NCBI GenBank assembly: GCA_049426725.1 | Contig: JBMSYN010000008.1 | Coordinates: 47,521-111,520, forward strand | Source of the DNA: UBA961 sp049426725 | GTDB lineage: Bacteria; Bacteroidota; Ignavibacteria; Kapaibacteriales; UBA961 | DNA length: 64,000 nucleotides | Reading direction: 5' to 3' | In this document: in pieces, positions 42,477-51,149 of the stretch | Position numbering within the stretch: the first letter of the stretch is position 1 | Layout of the letters: each line of letters opens with the position of its first letter | Made by a program: the position numbers and the translations under genes | The notes under the pieces: model-generated | What the model was told of the DNA's origin: nothing | Database searches by the model: none | Seen by the model: only the letters and a program-made list of their open reading frames with translations

Positions 42477-43187
42477 ATGAAGATTCTCGTAATAGAAGAT
42501 GAAAAGAAAATGGCTCTCTTTATAAAAAGAGGATTGGAAGAAGAGCGTTATATCGTAGAGACGGCATTTGATGGTCAAACGGGACTGGAAATGGCTCTCC
42601 ATAATCAATATGATGCTGTTGTGTTGGATGTCATGCTACCAAAAAGAAATGGTCTTGCTGTTTTGAGTGCAATGCGCGCTGCAGGGAATGTGACACCTGT
42701 TTTGATGCTCACTGCGCGTGGCAATACCGAAGATAGAGTTGCAGGATTGGATTTAGGGGCTGATGATTATATGCCCAAGCCCTTTCACTTTGAAGAATTG
42801 GCTGCAAGATTGCGTTCCATCATGCGTAGATCAAGTCCGGAAAAATCGACAAAAATGCAATGCATGGATCTCACGCTCGACACCGTGGCACATGTTGCCT
42901 TCAGATGGGGAAAGGAAATTGAACTCACAACAAAAGAATATGCACTGCTTGAATATCTCATGCGAAATAAAAATCGCATCATATCAAGAAGCATGATAAC
43001 TCAGCATGTTTGGAAGCACAATTTTGATCCGGAATCAAATATCATTGATGTGTACATTAAAAGAATTCGGTCGAAAATTGAAAGACCCGGCTCACCGAGA
43101 ATTCTTCAAAGCATCAGAGGAGTGGGATATCGCATGCGGGAAACAGAACAACCTGAAATTGATGATCAAGATGAATCATTTGAGTGA
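42477..43187 (+). CDS. OmpR-family response regulator (CusR-like)
   Basis: A 236-residue two-domain regulator. The receiver has acidic pocket IEDEKK, phosphoacceptor Asp51 in VVLDVMLPKRNG, LTARG and the signalling lysine in MPKPF. The OmpR winged helix begins near residue 130 (LTLDTVAHVAFRWGKEIELT) and contains VDVYIKRIRSKIE and ILQSIRGVGYRMRE. No kinase is adjacent. The 3' end overlaps the convergent LON-domain gene by 12 bp. Confidence 0.9.
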   Translation: MKILVIEDEKKMALFIKRGLEEERYIVETAFDGQTGLEMALHNQYDAVVLDVMLPKRNGLAVLSAMRAAGNVTPVLMLTARGNTEDRVAGLDLGADDYMPKPFHFEELAARLRSIMRRSSPEKSTKMQCMDLTLDTVAHVAFRWGKEIELTTKEYALLEYLMRNKNRIISRSMITQHVWKHNFDPESNIIDVYIKRIRSKIERPGSPRILQSIRGVGYRMRETEQPEIDDQDESFE

Positions 43188-43811
43188 AGTGAAATAGCCA
43201 TCGCTCATGATTATTCGCTCTCTTTGAGTATGCTCTTCAAGTTTGGGTACCACAAAACTCAAAATCTCAGTAAGCATTTCAATGCGCTTTGATTCAGATC
43301 GCATTTCCAACAATTCTTGCTTTTGCTTTACATTCAACCCGCTTTTTGTTGCAAAGATAAAAGAAGGCATGAGGGTCATTTCCAATATGTCTTCCAATGA
43401 ATATCTTCTGGCTTGCAAATCTGGTATTGCTCTCACCACACGATTATAAAGCTCCAAACATTCCATCAGTGCCGATACATTCACTTCCTCATCTTCCCTA
43501 TCTGCAAACACGGTTGATTCTGCCAGATAATATGGTGTGGTATGAGTATTCAGACGAGAAATCTTGTGTCTGTACAAACCTTTCACAAGAATATCCATTC
43601 TTCCATCATCATATCTTCTCAGCAATGTGACATCAACCACTGTTCCAATTGGATGAAGAATGCCGGTGGATTTCAAATGTATTCCAAAATGAGAATCTTC
43701 AGCCAAGCATAAACCAATCATGGCTTTATATCTCTCTTCAAAAATGTGAAGAGGATATGTGGTGCCGGGAAATACTACCAAATCAAGTGGAAAAATTGGA
43801 ATGCTTGACAT
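43176..43811 (-). CDS. LON-substrate-binding-domain protein
   Basis: A 211-residue stand-alone Lon N-terminal (LAN) domain without ATPase or protease parts. It opens MSSIPIFPLDLVVFPGTTYP, LHIFEERYKAMI, and GTVVDVTLLRRYDDGRMDIL, all characteristic, then a helical part ending in IIMSDGYFTSLK. Such single-domain proteins are common in Bacteroidota; role not established, perhaps substrate binding. It overlaps the response regulator 3' end. Confidence 0.88.
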   Translation of the reverse strand: MSSIPIFPLDLVVFPGTTYPLHIFEERYKAMIGLCLAEDSHFGIHLKSTGILHPIGTVVDVTLLRRYDDGRMDILVKGLYRHKISRLNTHTTPYYLAESTVFADREDEEVNVSALMECLELYNRVVRAIPDLQARRYSLEDILEMTLMPSFIFATKSGLNVKQKQELLEMRSESKRIEMLTEILSFVVPKLEEHTQRERIIMSDGYFTSLK

Positions 43812-43830
43812 AGTACACCAAGATGTTCAA

Positions 43831-43880
43831 CAAAAAAAACGGGCATTTGACTCATCGCAAGAGCGAAATGCCAAATGCCC
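43831..43880 (-). terminator. Intrinsic terminator after sodB
   Basis: Outer stem GGGCATTTG/CAAATGCCC enclosing a small TCGC-AAGA-GCGA hairpin, followed on the minus strand by a GTTTTTTTTG tract. It lies 75 bp past the sodB stop. Confidence 0.78.
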
Positions 43881-43954
43881 ATCCTTTTAACTTTACGAGG
43901 AGTTCGTATGTGCAAAACTACACAATTACCTCGTGAGTTCCTGAATTACTTCAA

Positions 43955-44581
43955 TCAACGAACAAATTTCTTATATCTCTCATTGATTCTTCCCCAATGG
44001 AGATTTGCGAGAAAATTGTCCACATATTTTGCTCTGCCCGGACCATCTTTATGATAATACGCATGTTCAAATACATCGCATGATATCAATGGGATTCCAC
44101 CCCAAATTGCACCATAATGATGTTCATCAACAAGCACATTCAGCAGGCGACCGCTATACAATTGATCATGTGTAAGTACACCCCAACCTGAAAGTTTCGC
44201 GGCAATGCAGGCGGCTTTGAAATCCGCTTTCCAATTGTCAAATGAACCAAATTCTTTTTCAATTGCAGCAAGAATCTCAGGTCCTTTTGAAGGATCACCA
44301 TCGCCTCCTAGTACCTCCCAATAAACATCATGAAGCACAGTGCCACCATGATTCCAAGTCAAACGACGCTTCAATTCGCCAACATGACTATAATTTCCAT
44401 TTGCACCGGAGCGGTCAGCAGATTCAAGTTCTGTTTCAATCTTGTTTAAGAATGTCACATACCCTTTATGATGCGTATTATAATGCCAATCAGATGTTTC
44501 AGGCGATACAACTGAAGCTAACTTTTCTTTTGCTTCCTCATCGCTATATGGACGAGGATTGAATTTCCATTCATAAGCCAT
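43955..44581 (-). CDS. sodB: Superoxide dismutase (Fe/Mn family)
   Basis: Converts superoxide to peroxide and oxygen. The 208-residue protein begins MAYEWKFNPRPYSDEEA. The metal ligands fit: His in WHYNTHHKGYVTFLNKIE, His in TWNHGGTVLHDVYWEV, and Asp/His in CDVFEHAYYHKDG near the C-terminus. The last motif is DVWEHAYY in most members; here Phe replaces Trp. The GGTVLHDVYW form recalls the archaeal/deep-branching cambialistic branch. The start at 44581 avoids overlap with the upstream Fe-S carrier gene, 28 bp away. The terminator at 43831 follows. Confidence 0.92.
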   Translation of the reverse strand: MAYEWKFNPRPYSDEEAKEKLASVVSPETSDWHYNTHHKGYVTFLNKIETELESADRSGANGNYSHVGELKRRLTWNHGGTVLHDVYWEVLGGDGDPSKGPEILAAIEKEFGSFDNWKADFKAACIAAKLSGWGVLTHDQLYSGRLLNVLVDEHHYGAIWGGIPLISCDVFEHAYYHKDGPGRAKYVDNFLANLHWGRINERYKKFVR

Positions 44582-44609
44582 AATTGAAATCTCGGTTAAA
44601 TGTGTAAAA

Positions 44610-45026
44610 TCAAACGCCGAATGAACTTCCGCAACCACATGTTTTGGTGGCATTCGGATTATTGAATGTAAATCCGCGACCATTCAGGCCATCACTATAA
44701 TCCAATGTTACACCCATCAAATAAAACAGGCTTTTTGGGTCGATGAATACACGAACGCCTTGCGTTTCATATACTCGATCCAATTCCTTTTCAGAAGCAT
44801 CAAAACCAAGTGTATAGGACATTCCGGAACATCCACCACCCTTCACGCCAACTCGAAGACCATAATCATCAGGAATCGAGTTCTGTGTTTTTATCTTCTT
44901 CACTTCATTCAAAGCTTTTTGTGTGATGCGAATATTGTCATTCTCATCTGCACCTGTCACTCCAATCGGAATGGTCTCAAATCCAACTTCCTCCTCGGAA
45001 GCATTCAAATTCATGAGATCTATCAT
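44610..45026 (-). CDS. A-type Fe-S carrier (IscA/ErpA/HesB family)
   Basis: A 138-residue iron-sulfur assembly protein with the three conserved cysteines: one in KGGGCSGMSYTLG and two in TKTCGCGSSF at the C-terminus. About 35 residues precede the HesB domain, which starts near IRITQKALNEVKK. The start at 45026 has GAGAGG 6 nt upstream. It is upstream of sodB on the same strand, so an oxidative-stress link is plausible. A TAAATTTG element lies 47 bp upstream. Confidence 0.92.
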   Translation of the reverse strand: MIDLMNLNASEEEVGFETIPIGVTGADENDNIRITQKALNEVKKIKTQNSIPDDYGLRVGVKGGGCSGMSYTLGFDASEKELDRVYETQGVRVFIDPKSLFYLMGVTLDYSDGLNGRGFTFNNPNATKTCGCGSSFGV

Positions 45027-45072
45027 AATGCACCTCTCGGCAGATAAATGTTCAAAGATGTCTTAAACAATG

Positions 45073-45080
45073 CAAATTTA
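45073..45080 (-). promoter_or_regulatory. Bacteroidota-type -7 element (TAAATTTG)
   Basis: Minus-strand TAnnTTTG match 47 bp before the Fe-S carrier gene, with a TTGT 23 nt upstream (45106-45103). Its unit includes sodB. Confidence 0.4.
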
Positions 45081-45142
45081 CGAACTTTGCATGATTGCTT
45101 GGACAATAATGAAACCACAGCCCAAGCTGCTCTCATCACAAA

Positions 45143-45997
45143 GTGGAAAGCATATTGACCAATAAGTCAGCGAAATATTGGTACGAAACCATAGAATCTT
45201 TTTTTGAAGACATGGGTTCCAGGCATCTATTTCTTATTTCTGCCGGAATTGCCTTCAATGCATTGCTATGCGTTTTCCCCCTCCTTTTGGTTGCTTTATT
45301 CATTGTTGGCAACTTGGTGAATATCGATACTTTTTTGCCATCTTTGGAGATTTTCTTATCTACGCTATTACCTATGGGGGAATCGGGTTCCGGGGCAGTT
45401 TCACTTGTTTTGAAAGAGATAAAGTCATTGTTTGGACATAGTTCCAATGCAGGTTGGATAGGAATACCAGCATTGCTTTGGACTGCCTCAGCTTTATTGT
45501 CATCATTTCGTAGCGGTATGGAGGCGGTTTTTGGGACGATAACCGAGCAATCATTTGTGCATGTGAAGGTGAGAGATCTTTGGGGAACCATTGTCTTTAT
45601 ATTTCTGGTGATTGCGAGCACATTTCTTCATCCGATTGCATCAGCATTTGAGGGTGTTCTTTTTCCAATCTTGCCGGATGGGCTTTTTATCACGGGAATC
45701 TTGGTAAGAATCGTGGCATTTTTGTCGCCTCCTTTGCTATTCATGTTCATTTATCGAACATTGCCACCAAAAAAACTTCCATGGAATACGATTCGCAATG
45801 CAACGCTTTTGGCATGGTTGCTTTGGGAGAGTGCACGCCTGCTTTTTAGTTGGTATGTGGGAAAAACACCAGGTTTTGGCATTTTTTATGGAACTTATGC
45901 GGTATTGGTGATTCCGGCAGTCTGGACATATTACACAGCCGTTATTACTTTGCTATCTGCTGAACTTGCCAAAAGACATGCAATCAAAAATCCATAG
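45143..45997 (+). CDS. YihY/BrkB-family inner-membrane protein
   Basis: A 284-residue membrane protein of the YihY (formerly misnamed RNase BN) family. Five to six hydrophobic segments are evident (near 32-55, 100-125, 145-170, 183-203, 220-240 and 255-275). The family features LFLISAGIAFNALLCVFPLL and YGTYAVLVIPAVWTYYTAVI appear at the N- and C-termini. It starts with GTG. Molecular function is not settled. It stands alone between the divergent Fe-S carrier and murF. Confidence 0.85.
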   Translation: MESILTNKSAKYWYETIESFFEDMGSRHLFLISAGIAFNALLCVFPLLLVALFIVGNLVNIDTFLPSLEIFLSTLLPMGESGSGAVSLVLKEIKSLFGHSSNAGWIGIPALLWTASALLSSFRSGMEAVFGTITEQSFVHVKVRDLWGTIVFIFLVIASTFLHPIASAFEGVLFPILPDGLFITGILVRIVAFLSPPLLFMFIYRTLPPKKLPWNTIRNATLLAWLLWESARLLFSWYVGKTPGFGIFYGTYAVLVIPAVWTYYTAVITLLSAELAKRHAIKNP

Positions 45998-46010
45998 ACA
46001 CTCATTTTGT

Positions 46011-46018
46011 TAAGTTTG
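46011..46018 (+). promoter_or_regulatory. Bacteroidota-type -7 element (TAAGTTTG) before murF
   Basis: TAnnTTTG match 45 bp before the murF ATG; no clear -33 partner. Confidence 0.35.
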
Positions 46019-46062
46019 CAAAGACTCAATCCTGCAATTTGCAGAAGCATATATAAGCATAC

Positions 46063-47466
46063 ATGAATACAGCTTCATTCACACAATCCGAATTGATTTC
46101 CATACTTGGTACAAGATCAAACCAATTACCATTGGATTGTCATGGCATTTCTACGGATTCGCGAAGTATTCAACCGGGGAATCTCTATGTTCCACTGAAG
46201 GGTGAACAATTTGATGGTCATGCATTCATAGAAGATGTCATGGCAAAAGGTGCGGTTGGCACATTGATTCAAGAAAATTCATTGCACATTGAATCCAATC
46301 TCTCAAGCATCCCTCATCTTATCGTTGATGATACGCTTCATGCATTAGGATCATTGGCTCACCATCATAGATTGAAATTTGATATTCCCATGATTGCAAT
46401 CGCAGGGGCGGCCGGAAAAACATCCACGAAAGATTGCGCTGCTCATGTGCTTGGAACATGCAAGCACACATTGAAGACAATGGCAAATCACAATAATCAA
46501 ATTGGTGTGCCCTTGACAATGCTCATGCTCAATGAACAGCATGAAGCAGCAGTGATTGAAATCGGTACGAATGAACCCGGAGAGATTGCCATACTTGCGA
46601 GCATGCTTTCACCAACGCATGGACTCATAACGAATATCGGCAAAGAACATCTCGAAAAATTGATTGATCTCGATGGCGTTGAAAAAGAAGAAACTGCTTT
46701 GTTTCGATGGCTTGAGCAATGTGGTGGTACAAGACTCATTAATATGAATGATGAGAGATTGATGCATCATGCGAATGGTCCACGACATCTCACATATGCA
46801 CTTGATAGCAATGCAGATATATATGCAGAATGGCGCTTGAATGAACAAGGTCTTGCTGAATTGATCTTGAAAACAGCTCATGCAAGTCAACATGTGCAAT
46901 TGTCATTGCCCGGAAAAGTTGGCGCGATGACTGCCATCGCAGCAGCTAGCATTGGATTCGCTTGTGGCATGTCATTACAACAAATCGCAAATGCTTTACA
47001 GCATTATGAAGCCCCTGTTTACACGGGATATGGAAGAATGTCAAAAACACACATTGATGATATCACCATTTTGAATGATTCATACAATGCTAATCCTGCT
47101 TCGATGATGACCGCGCTCGAGACATTGTCTGCAATGCCATGTACAGGCAGACGTATAGCAATACTTGGCGACATGCGTGAACTTGGATCATCATCTCAAG
47201 AAGAACATCGCAATTTGCTTCAGCAAGTATTGCATTTTTGTGATGAATGCATTGTGACTGGCAGTGAATTTTCAGAAGCTTTTGAAGCCCTGAAAAATTT
47301 GCCCGACAATATCATTCGTGCTACAGATGCCAAACAGTGCGCGCAATATGTCAATGCACATGCACAATCGGGAGATATCATTCTCATAAAAGGTTCGAGA
47401 GGAATAAAACTCGAACAAGTGCTGGAGCATTGGCGTGAATTTCGAATACAATCCGAACACTCTTGA
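46063..47466 (+). CDS. murF: UDP-MurNAc-tripeptide--D-Ala-D-Ala ligase
   Basis: Adds D-Ala-D-Ala (made by the ddl product at 37926) to UDP-MurNAc-tripeptide. Mur ligase layout: N-terminal substrate domain GISTDSRSIQPGNLYVPLKG, central P-loop IAGAAGKTSTKD near residue 113, NHNNQIGVPLTM, EIGTNEPGEI and ITNIGKEHLE, then the C-terminal domain with LNDSYNANPASM and LGDMRELG. The P-loop has GAAGKTSTK where GSxGKTxTK is usual. The 467-residue length is normal. mraY follows after 9 bp, a remnant of the dcw cluster. Confidence 0.96.
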   Translation: MNTASFTQSELISILGTRSNQLPLDCHGISTDSRSIQPGNLYVPLKGEQFDGHAFIEDVMAKGAVGTLIQENSLHIESNLSSIPHLIVDDTLHALGSLAHHHRLKFDIPMIAIAGAAGKTSTKDCAAHVLGTCKHTLKTMANHNNQIGVPLTMLMLNEQHEAAVIEIGTNEPGEIAILASMLSPTHGLITNIGKEHLEKLIDLDGVEKEETALFRWLEQCGGTRLINMNDERLMHHANGPRHLTYALDSNADIYAEWRLNEQGLAELILKTAHASQHVQLSLPGKVGAMTAIAAASIGFACGMSLQQIANALQHYEAPVYTGYGRMSKTHIDDITILNDSYNANPASMMTALETLSAMPCTGRRIAILGDMRELGSSSQEEHRNLLQQVLHFCDECIVTGSEFSEAFEALKNLPDNIIRATDAKQCAQYVNAHAQSGDIILIKGSRGIKLEQVLEHWREFRIQSEHS

Positions 47467-47475
47467 GGATGTTGC

Positions 47476-48606
47476 ATGCTTTATTTTTTGACCACTTGGC
47501 TGAGAACAAATTTTAATCTTCCCGGATTTGGTGTCTTTCAATATGTGACATTCAGATCGGCGGCAGCAACCATAACGGCTTTATTGATTTCATTCATAGT
47601 CGGACCATGGATCATAAAAAAACTAAAGCGGATGCAAATTGGTGAACAAGCAAAAACCGAATTGCAAGAAACCGGCAATCACTCATTAAAAGCCGGAACA
47701 CCGACCATGGGTGGGCTTATCGTTCTTTCTGCATTGATCATTCCCACATTGCTTTGGTCTGACATTCAAAATGCATTCGTGATTCTAATTGTGTTCATCA
47801 CATTGGGTCTAGGAATGGTTGGCTTTCTGGATGATTATCTCAAAGTGATCAAGAAACTCAAGAAAGGATTGATAGGAAGATATAAAATTGTCGGACAAGT
47901 AGTGGTTGGACTCATCGTTGGCTCAACGATTTACTTTTTTCCCGAATGGTTCTCTTCAAATTTCGATCAATATAAAACACTCACCACAGTACCTTTTTCA
48001 AAGGATGTTCATTTTGATTTTGGATGGTTATATATCCCCGCTGTGATGTTCATTTTGACAGCCACTTCAAATGCCGTGAATCTCACAGATGGTTTGGATG
48101 GATTGGCGATTGGAACTGTGGGTATTGCCGCAATGGCTCTTGCAGTGATTTCCTATGTTAGTGGCAATGCAGTATTCTCTCAATATTTGAACATTTTTCA
48201 TCTCAGAGGCGCTGATGAGCTTACAATATTCAGTGCAGCTCTTGTGGGAGCATCGCTCGGATTTTTGTGGTTCAACTCCTTCCCTGCACAAGTATTCATG
48301 GGTGATACTGGCTCACTTGCGCTCGGTGGTGCAATAGGCGGTTTATGCATTCTCATAAAGAAAGAATTTCTCTTGCCCATTCTGGGAGGCATTTTCTTTG
48401 CAGAAACAGTCTCAGTAATACTTCAGGTGATGTATTTCAAATACACCAAAAAGAAATATGGCGAGGGCAGGAGATTATTCAAGATGTCTCCTATGCATCA
48501 TCACTTTGAAAGATCCGGTCTTCATGAATCCAAAATCGTGACCCGATTTTACATTATTGGGATATTACTTGCCATTATAACCATGGCAACCTTCAAAGTG
48601 AGATGA
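47476..48606 (+). CDS. mraY: Phospho-MurNAc-pentapeptide transferase
   Basis: Transfers phospho-MurNAc-pentapeptide to undecaprenyl phosphate to form lipid I. A polytopic protein of 376 residues with about ten hydrophobic segments. Key motifs: TPTMGGLIVL, GFLDDYLKVIKK (two of the catalytic aspartates), NAVNLTDGLDGLAIG with the third, FMGDTGSLALGG, and PMHHHFERSGLHESKIVTRF. It has a longer loop before the NLTDG motif than E. coli MraY, as in Bacteroidota-type enzymes. It follows murF. Confidence 0.96.
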   Translation: MLYFLTTWLRTNFNLPGFGVFQYVTFRSAAATITALLISFIVGPWIIKKLKRMQIGEQAKTELQETGNHSLKAGTPTMGGLIVLSALIIPTLLWSDIQNAFVILIVFITLGLGMVGFLDDYLKVIKKLKKGLIGRYKIVGQVVVGLIVGSTIYFFPEWFSSNFDQYKTLTTVPFSKDVHFDFGWLYIPAVMFILTATSNAVNLTDGLDGLAIGTVGIAAMALAVISYVSGNAVFSQYLNIFHLRGADELTIFSAALVGASLGFLWFNSFPAQVFMGDTGSLALGGAIGGLCILIKKEFLLPILGGIFFAETVSVILQVMYFKYTKKKYGEGRRLFKMSPMHHHFERSGLHESKIVTRFYIIGILLAIITMATFKVR

Positions 48607-48693
48607 TTGTATTACCGAATCATAACCTTGCAGGCAGCGATAATTCCATAATTTGGCATAGTCTCATGCAATATCTGATGATTTGGAAACACT

Positions 48694-49389
48694 ATGGCTA
48701 AGAAAATCCTCGTAGTTGATGATGAAGTAGACATCGTAGATCTCATTCAGTATAATCTCGAAAAAGAGGGGTATGCGGTAGCAACGGCATCTGATGGAAA
48801 TATTGCATTACATGTTGCAGAGGAATTCAAACCCGATTTAATCATTCTCGATATCATGATGCCGGGTCCGGATGGCTTTGAAGTTTGCCGACAAGTTCGC
48901 ATGATTCCCGGATTGGCTCAGGTTTCCATCATCTTCCTCACTGCAAAAACAGGTGAAATCGATCAGATTCTTGGTTTGGAACTCGGAGCCGATGATTATA
49001 TCCAAAAACCCGTGAGCCCTCGCATACTCGTTGCAAGAGTCAAGACAATCCTAAGAAGAGCCGCTGAAAAAATCCGCACGGAAACTATTGCCGCACCTGA
49101 AGTATTGACTATTGATACACTTGAAATCAATCGCCAAAACTATACCGTTCGCATCGATCAAAAAGAATCATTCTTCCCCAAAAAAGAATTTGAACTTTTG
49201 GCATTTTTGGCTGCCAATCGCGGAAAAGTATTTCCTAGAGAAACCCTGCTCAAACGCATTTGGGGTGAAAGTGTCTATGTGGTTGATCGCACGGTGGATG
49301 TGCATGTTTCCAAAATCAGGGAAAAACTCGGTAGATACGGACATCTGATCGAAACTGTCAAAGGCGTCGGGTATCGTTTCAAAGATTGA
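48694..49389 (+). CDS. OmpR-family response regulator (PhoB/PhoP-like)
   Basis: A 231-residue regulator. Receiver: acidic pocket VVDDEVD, Asp53 in LIILDIMMPGPDG, LTAK, and lysine in DYIQKPVSPR. Winged helix: from about residue 130, with FFPKKEFELLAFLAANRGKV, VDVHVSKIREKLG and IETVKGVGYRF. PhoB/PhoP-like in the receiver opening ILVVDDEVDIVDLIQYNLEK. The PhoR-like kinase at 32986 is a possible partner, but they are 15 kb apart, so this is only inference. Followed by a 146-bp gap before ctpA. Confidence 0.92.
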   Translation: MAKKILVVDDEVDIVDLIQYNLEKEGYAVATASDGNIALHVAEEFKPDLIILDIMMPGPDGFEVCRQVRMIPGLAQVSIIFLTAKTGEIDQILGLELGADDYIQKPVSPRILVARVKTILRRAAEKIRTETIAAPEVLTIDTLEINRQNYTVRIDQKESFFPKKEFELLAFLAANRGKVFPRETLLKRIWGESVYVVDRTVDVHVSKIREKLGRYGHLIETVKGVGYRFKD

Positions 49390-49535
49390 TTTCCACTCCA
49401 TCACACTATACTGAAGATGCATTCGTCAAGCCACCGAAACCAATTGGGGGAATTTGGGGTTGACCTACCAAAACGAAGGTAAATGCCCATAAACTCGTAA
49501 ATTGCGGCTTATCATTATCCTTAATGCACAATACC

Positions 49536-51149
49536 ATGAAAATCACAAAAGCATTAATCTTCGGTGCAAGTATCGGCATCGGTATTTTCCTCGGCACGAT
49601 GGTTCGTCCGGCAATGTCGAATGACTCGATTTATGATCAAGTCAAAAAGTTCAATGATGTGCTCAATAGAGCCAATCAAATGTATGTCGAAAATGTGGAT
49701 TCAAAGAAACTCACCGAAGCTGCAATTCGTGGCATGCTCAATGAACTTGATCCGCATTCGGTGTATATTCCCGCCGATCAAATGAAAAAAGTAACCGAAG
49801 ATTTTCAGGGAAGTTTCGAGGGTATTGGTGTTGAATTTGACGTGGTAAAAGACACAATAACCATCGTTACACCAATCAGTGGTGGTCCCAGCGAAGCATT
49901 GGGTATTCAATCCGGTGACAAAATTGTCAAAATCAATGACAGCATCGCTATTGGTTTGACTAGAGAAGATGTTCCAAAAAAACTACGCGGTCCAAAAGGC
50001 ACCAAAGTAAAATTGGGCATCAAAAGATCCGGCGAAGCCAAACTTATTGATTATGATATCATCAGAGATAAAATTCCACTCTACACCGTTGATGCATCAT
50101 TCATGATTGAAAAAACAGACATTGGCGTGATTTCAATCAATCGATTTGCTGCAACAACCCATTCTGAATTCATGGAAGCCGCTGCAAAACTTCGCGGCGA
50201 AGGCATGAAAAAACTGATTCTTGATTTGAGAAATAATCCCGGTGGTTATCTCGATCAAGCATTCAGACTTGCAGATGAATTTCTGAAAGGTGGACAAAAA
50301 ATTGTCTATACCAAAGGTCGCAGACCCGAAGTGGATGAAGATTATTTTTCCAGCGATGGCGGAGATTTTGAAAATATTCCTCTCATCGTCATGATCAATG
50401 GTGGGTCTGCCTCAGCGAGTGAAATTGTTTCAGGTGCGGTTCAAGATTTGGATCGCGGATTGATTGTTGGTGATGTGTCATTTGGTAAAGGTCTAGTGCA
50501 ACAGCAATACCCATTGCCCGATGGATCTGCGTATAGACTCACCATTTCCAGATACTACACACCTTCCGGAAGATTGATTCAAAGACCGTATGGCGACAAA
50601 GACAAATACTATAAAGGCGAAGGACGCGAGGAAGTTGAAGAAGGAGAAAACATCGAACATTCACAAGATTCGAAAAAGAAATCTGATTCCACACGACCTG
50701 TGTTCAAAACCATGAGTGGCAGAACGGTCTATGGTGGAGGTGGCATCACTCCGGACTATGTTGTAAAACCAGATACAATCACTCCATTGAGTGTATCAAT
50801 TCGTAGAAAGAATCTATTCTGGGAATTTACTGATTCCTATCTTCGAGGTTCAGGTTCGACATTGCGCACTTCATACAAAGATAATTTCAATGCATTTAGA
50901 AAGAGTTTTGATGTCACCGAAGATTTGCTAAAAGATTTCCGCACACTTTCAGAAAGTAAAGAAGTTCAATGGAATGATAGCAATTATGCAACAGACAAAG
51001 AATATCTGAAAAGCATGATCAAAGCCACCATTGCACGTTCACTATTCGGAAATGCAGGGTTTTATCCCATTGCTTATGAAGATGATAAACAAATCAAAAA
51101 AGCAGTCACGCTCTTTCCGGAAGCAAGTAAGATTGCCAAACTCAAATAA
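49536..51149 (+). CDS. C-terminal processing peptidase (CtpA/S41)
   Basis: Periplasmic serine protease of the S41 family, 537 residues. An N-terminal signal/anchor (KALIFGASIGIGIFLGTMV) is followed by a helical part, a PDZ domain (GSFEGIGVEF to GPKGTKVKLGI, about residues 92-175), and the catalytic core with GVISINRFAA, LILDLRNNPGG, the nucleophilic Ser in INGGSASASEIVSGA and the Lys in GDVSFGKGLVQ. A charged insertion (GREEVEEGENIEHSQ) lies near residue 370. Two in-frame ATGs (49524, 49536) exist; the second begins right at the signal sequence. Confidence 0.93.
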   Translation: MKITKALIFGASIGIGIFLGTMVRPAMSNDSIYDQVKKFNDVLNRANQMYVENVDSKKLTEAAIRGMLNELDPHSVYIPADQMKKVTEDFQGSFEGIGVEFDVVKDTITIVTPISGGPSEALGIQSGDKIVKINDSIAIGLTREDVPKKLRGPKGTKVKLGIKRSGEAKLIDYDIIRDKIPLYTVDASFMIEKTDIGVISINRFAATTHSEFMEAAAKLRGEGMKKLILDLRNNPGGYLDQAFRLADEFLKGGQKIVYTKGRRPEVDEDYFSSDGGDFENIPLIVMINGGSASASEIVSGAVQDLDRGLIVGDVSFGKGLVQQQYPLPDGSAYRLTISRYYTPSGRLIQRPYGDKDKYYKGEGREEVEEGENIEHSQDSKKKSDSTRPVFKTMSGRTVYGGGGITPDYVVKPDTITPLSVSIRRKNLFWEFTDSYLRGSGSTLRTSYKDNFNAFRKSFDVTEDLLKDFRTLSESKEVQWNDSNYATDKEYLKSMIKATIARSLFGNAGFYPIAYEDDKQIKKAVTLFPEASKIAKLK

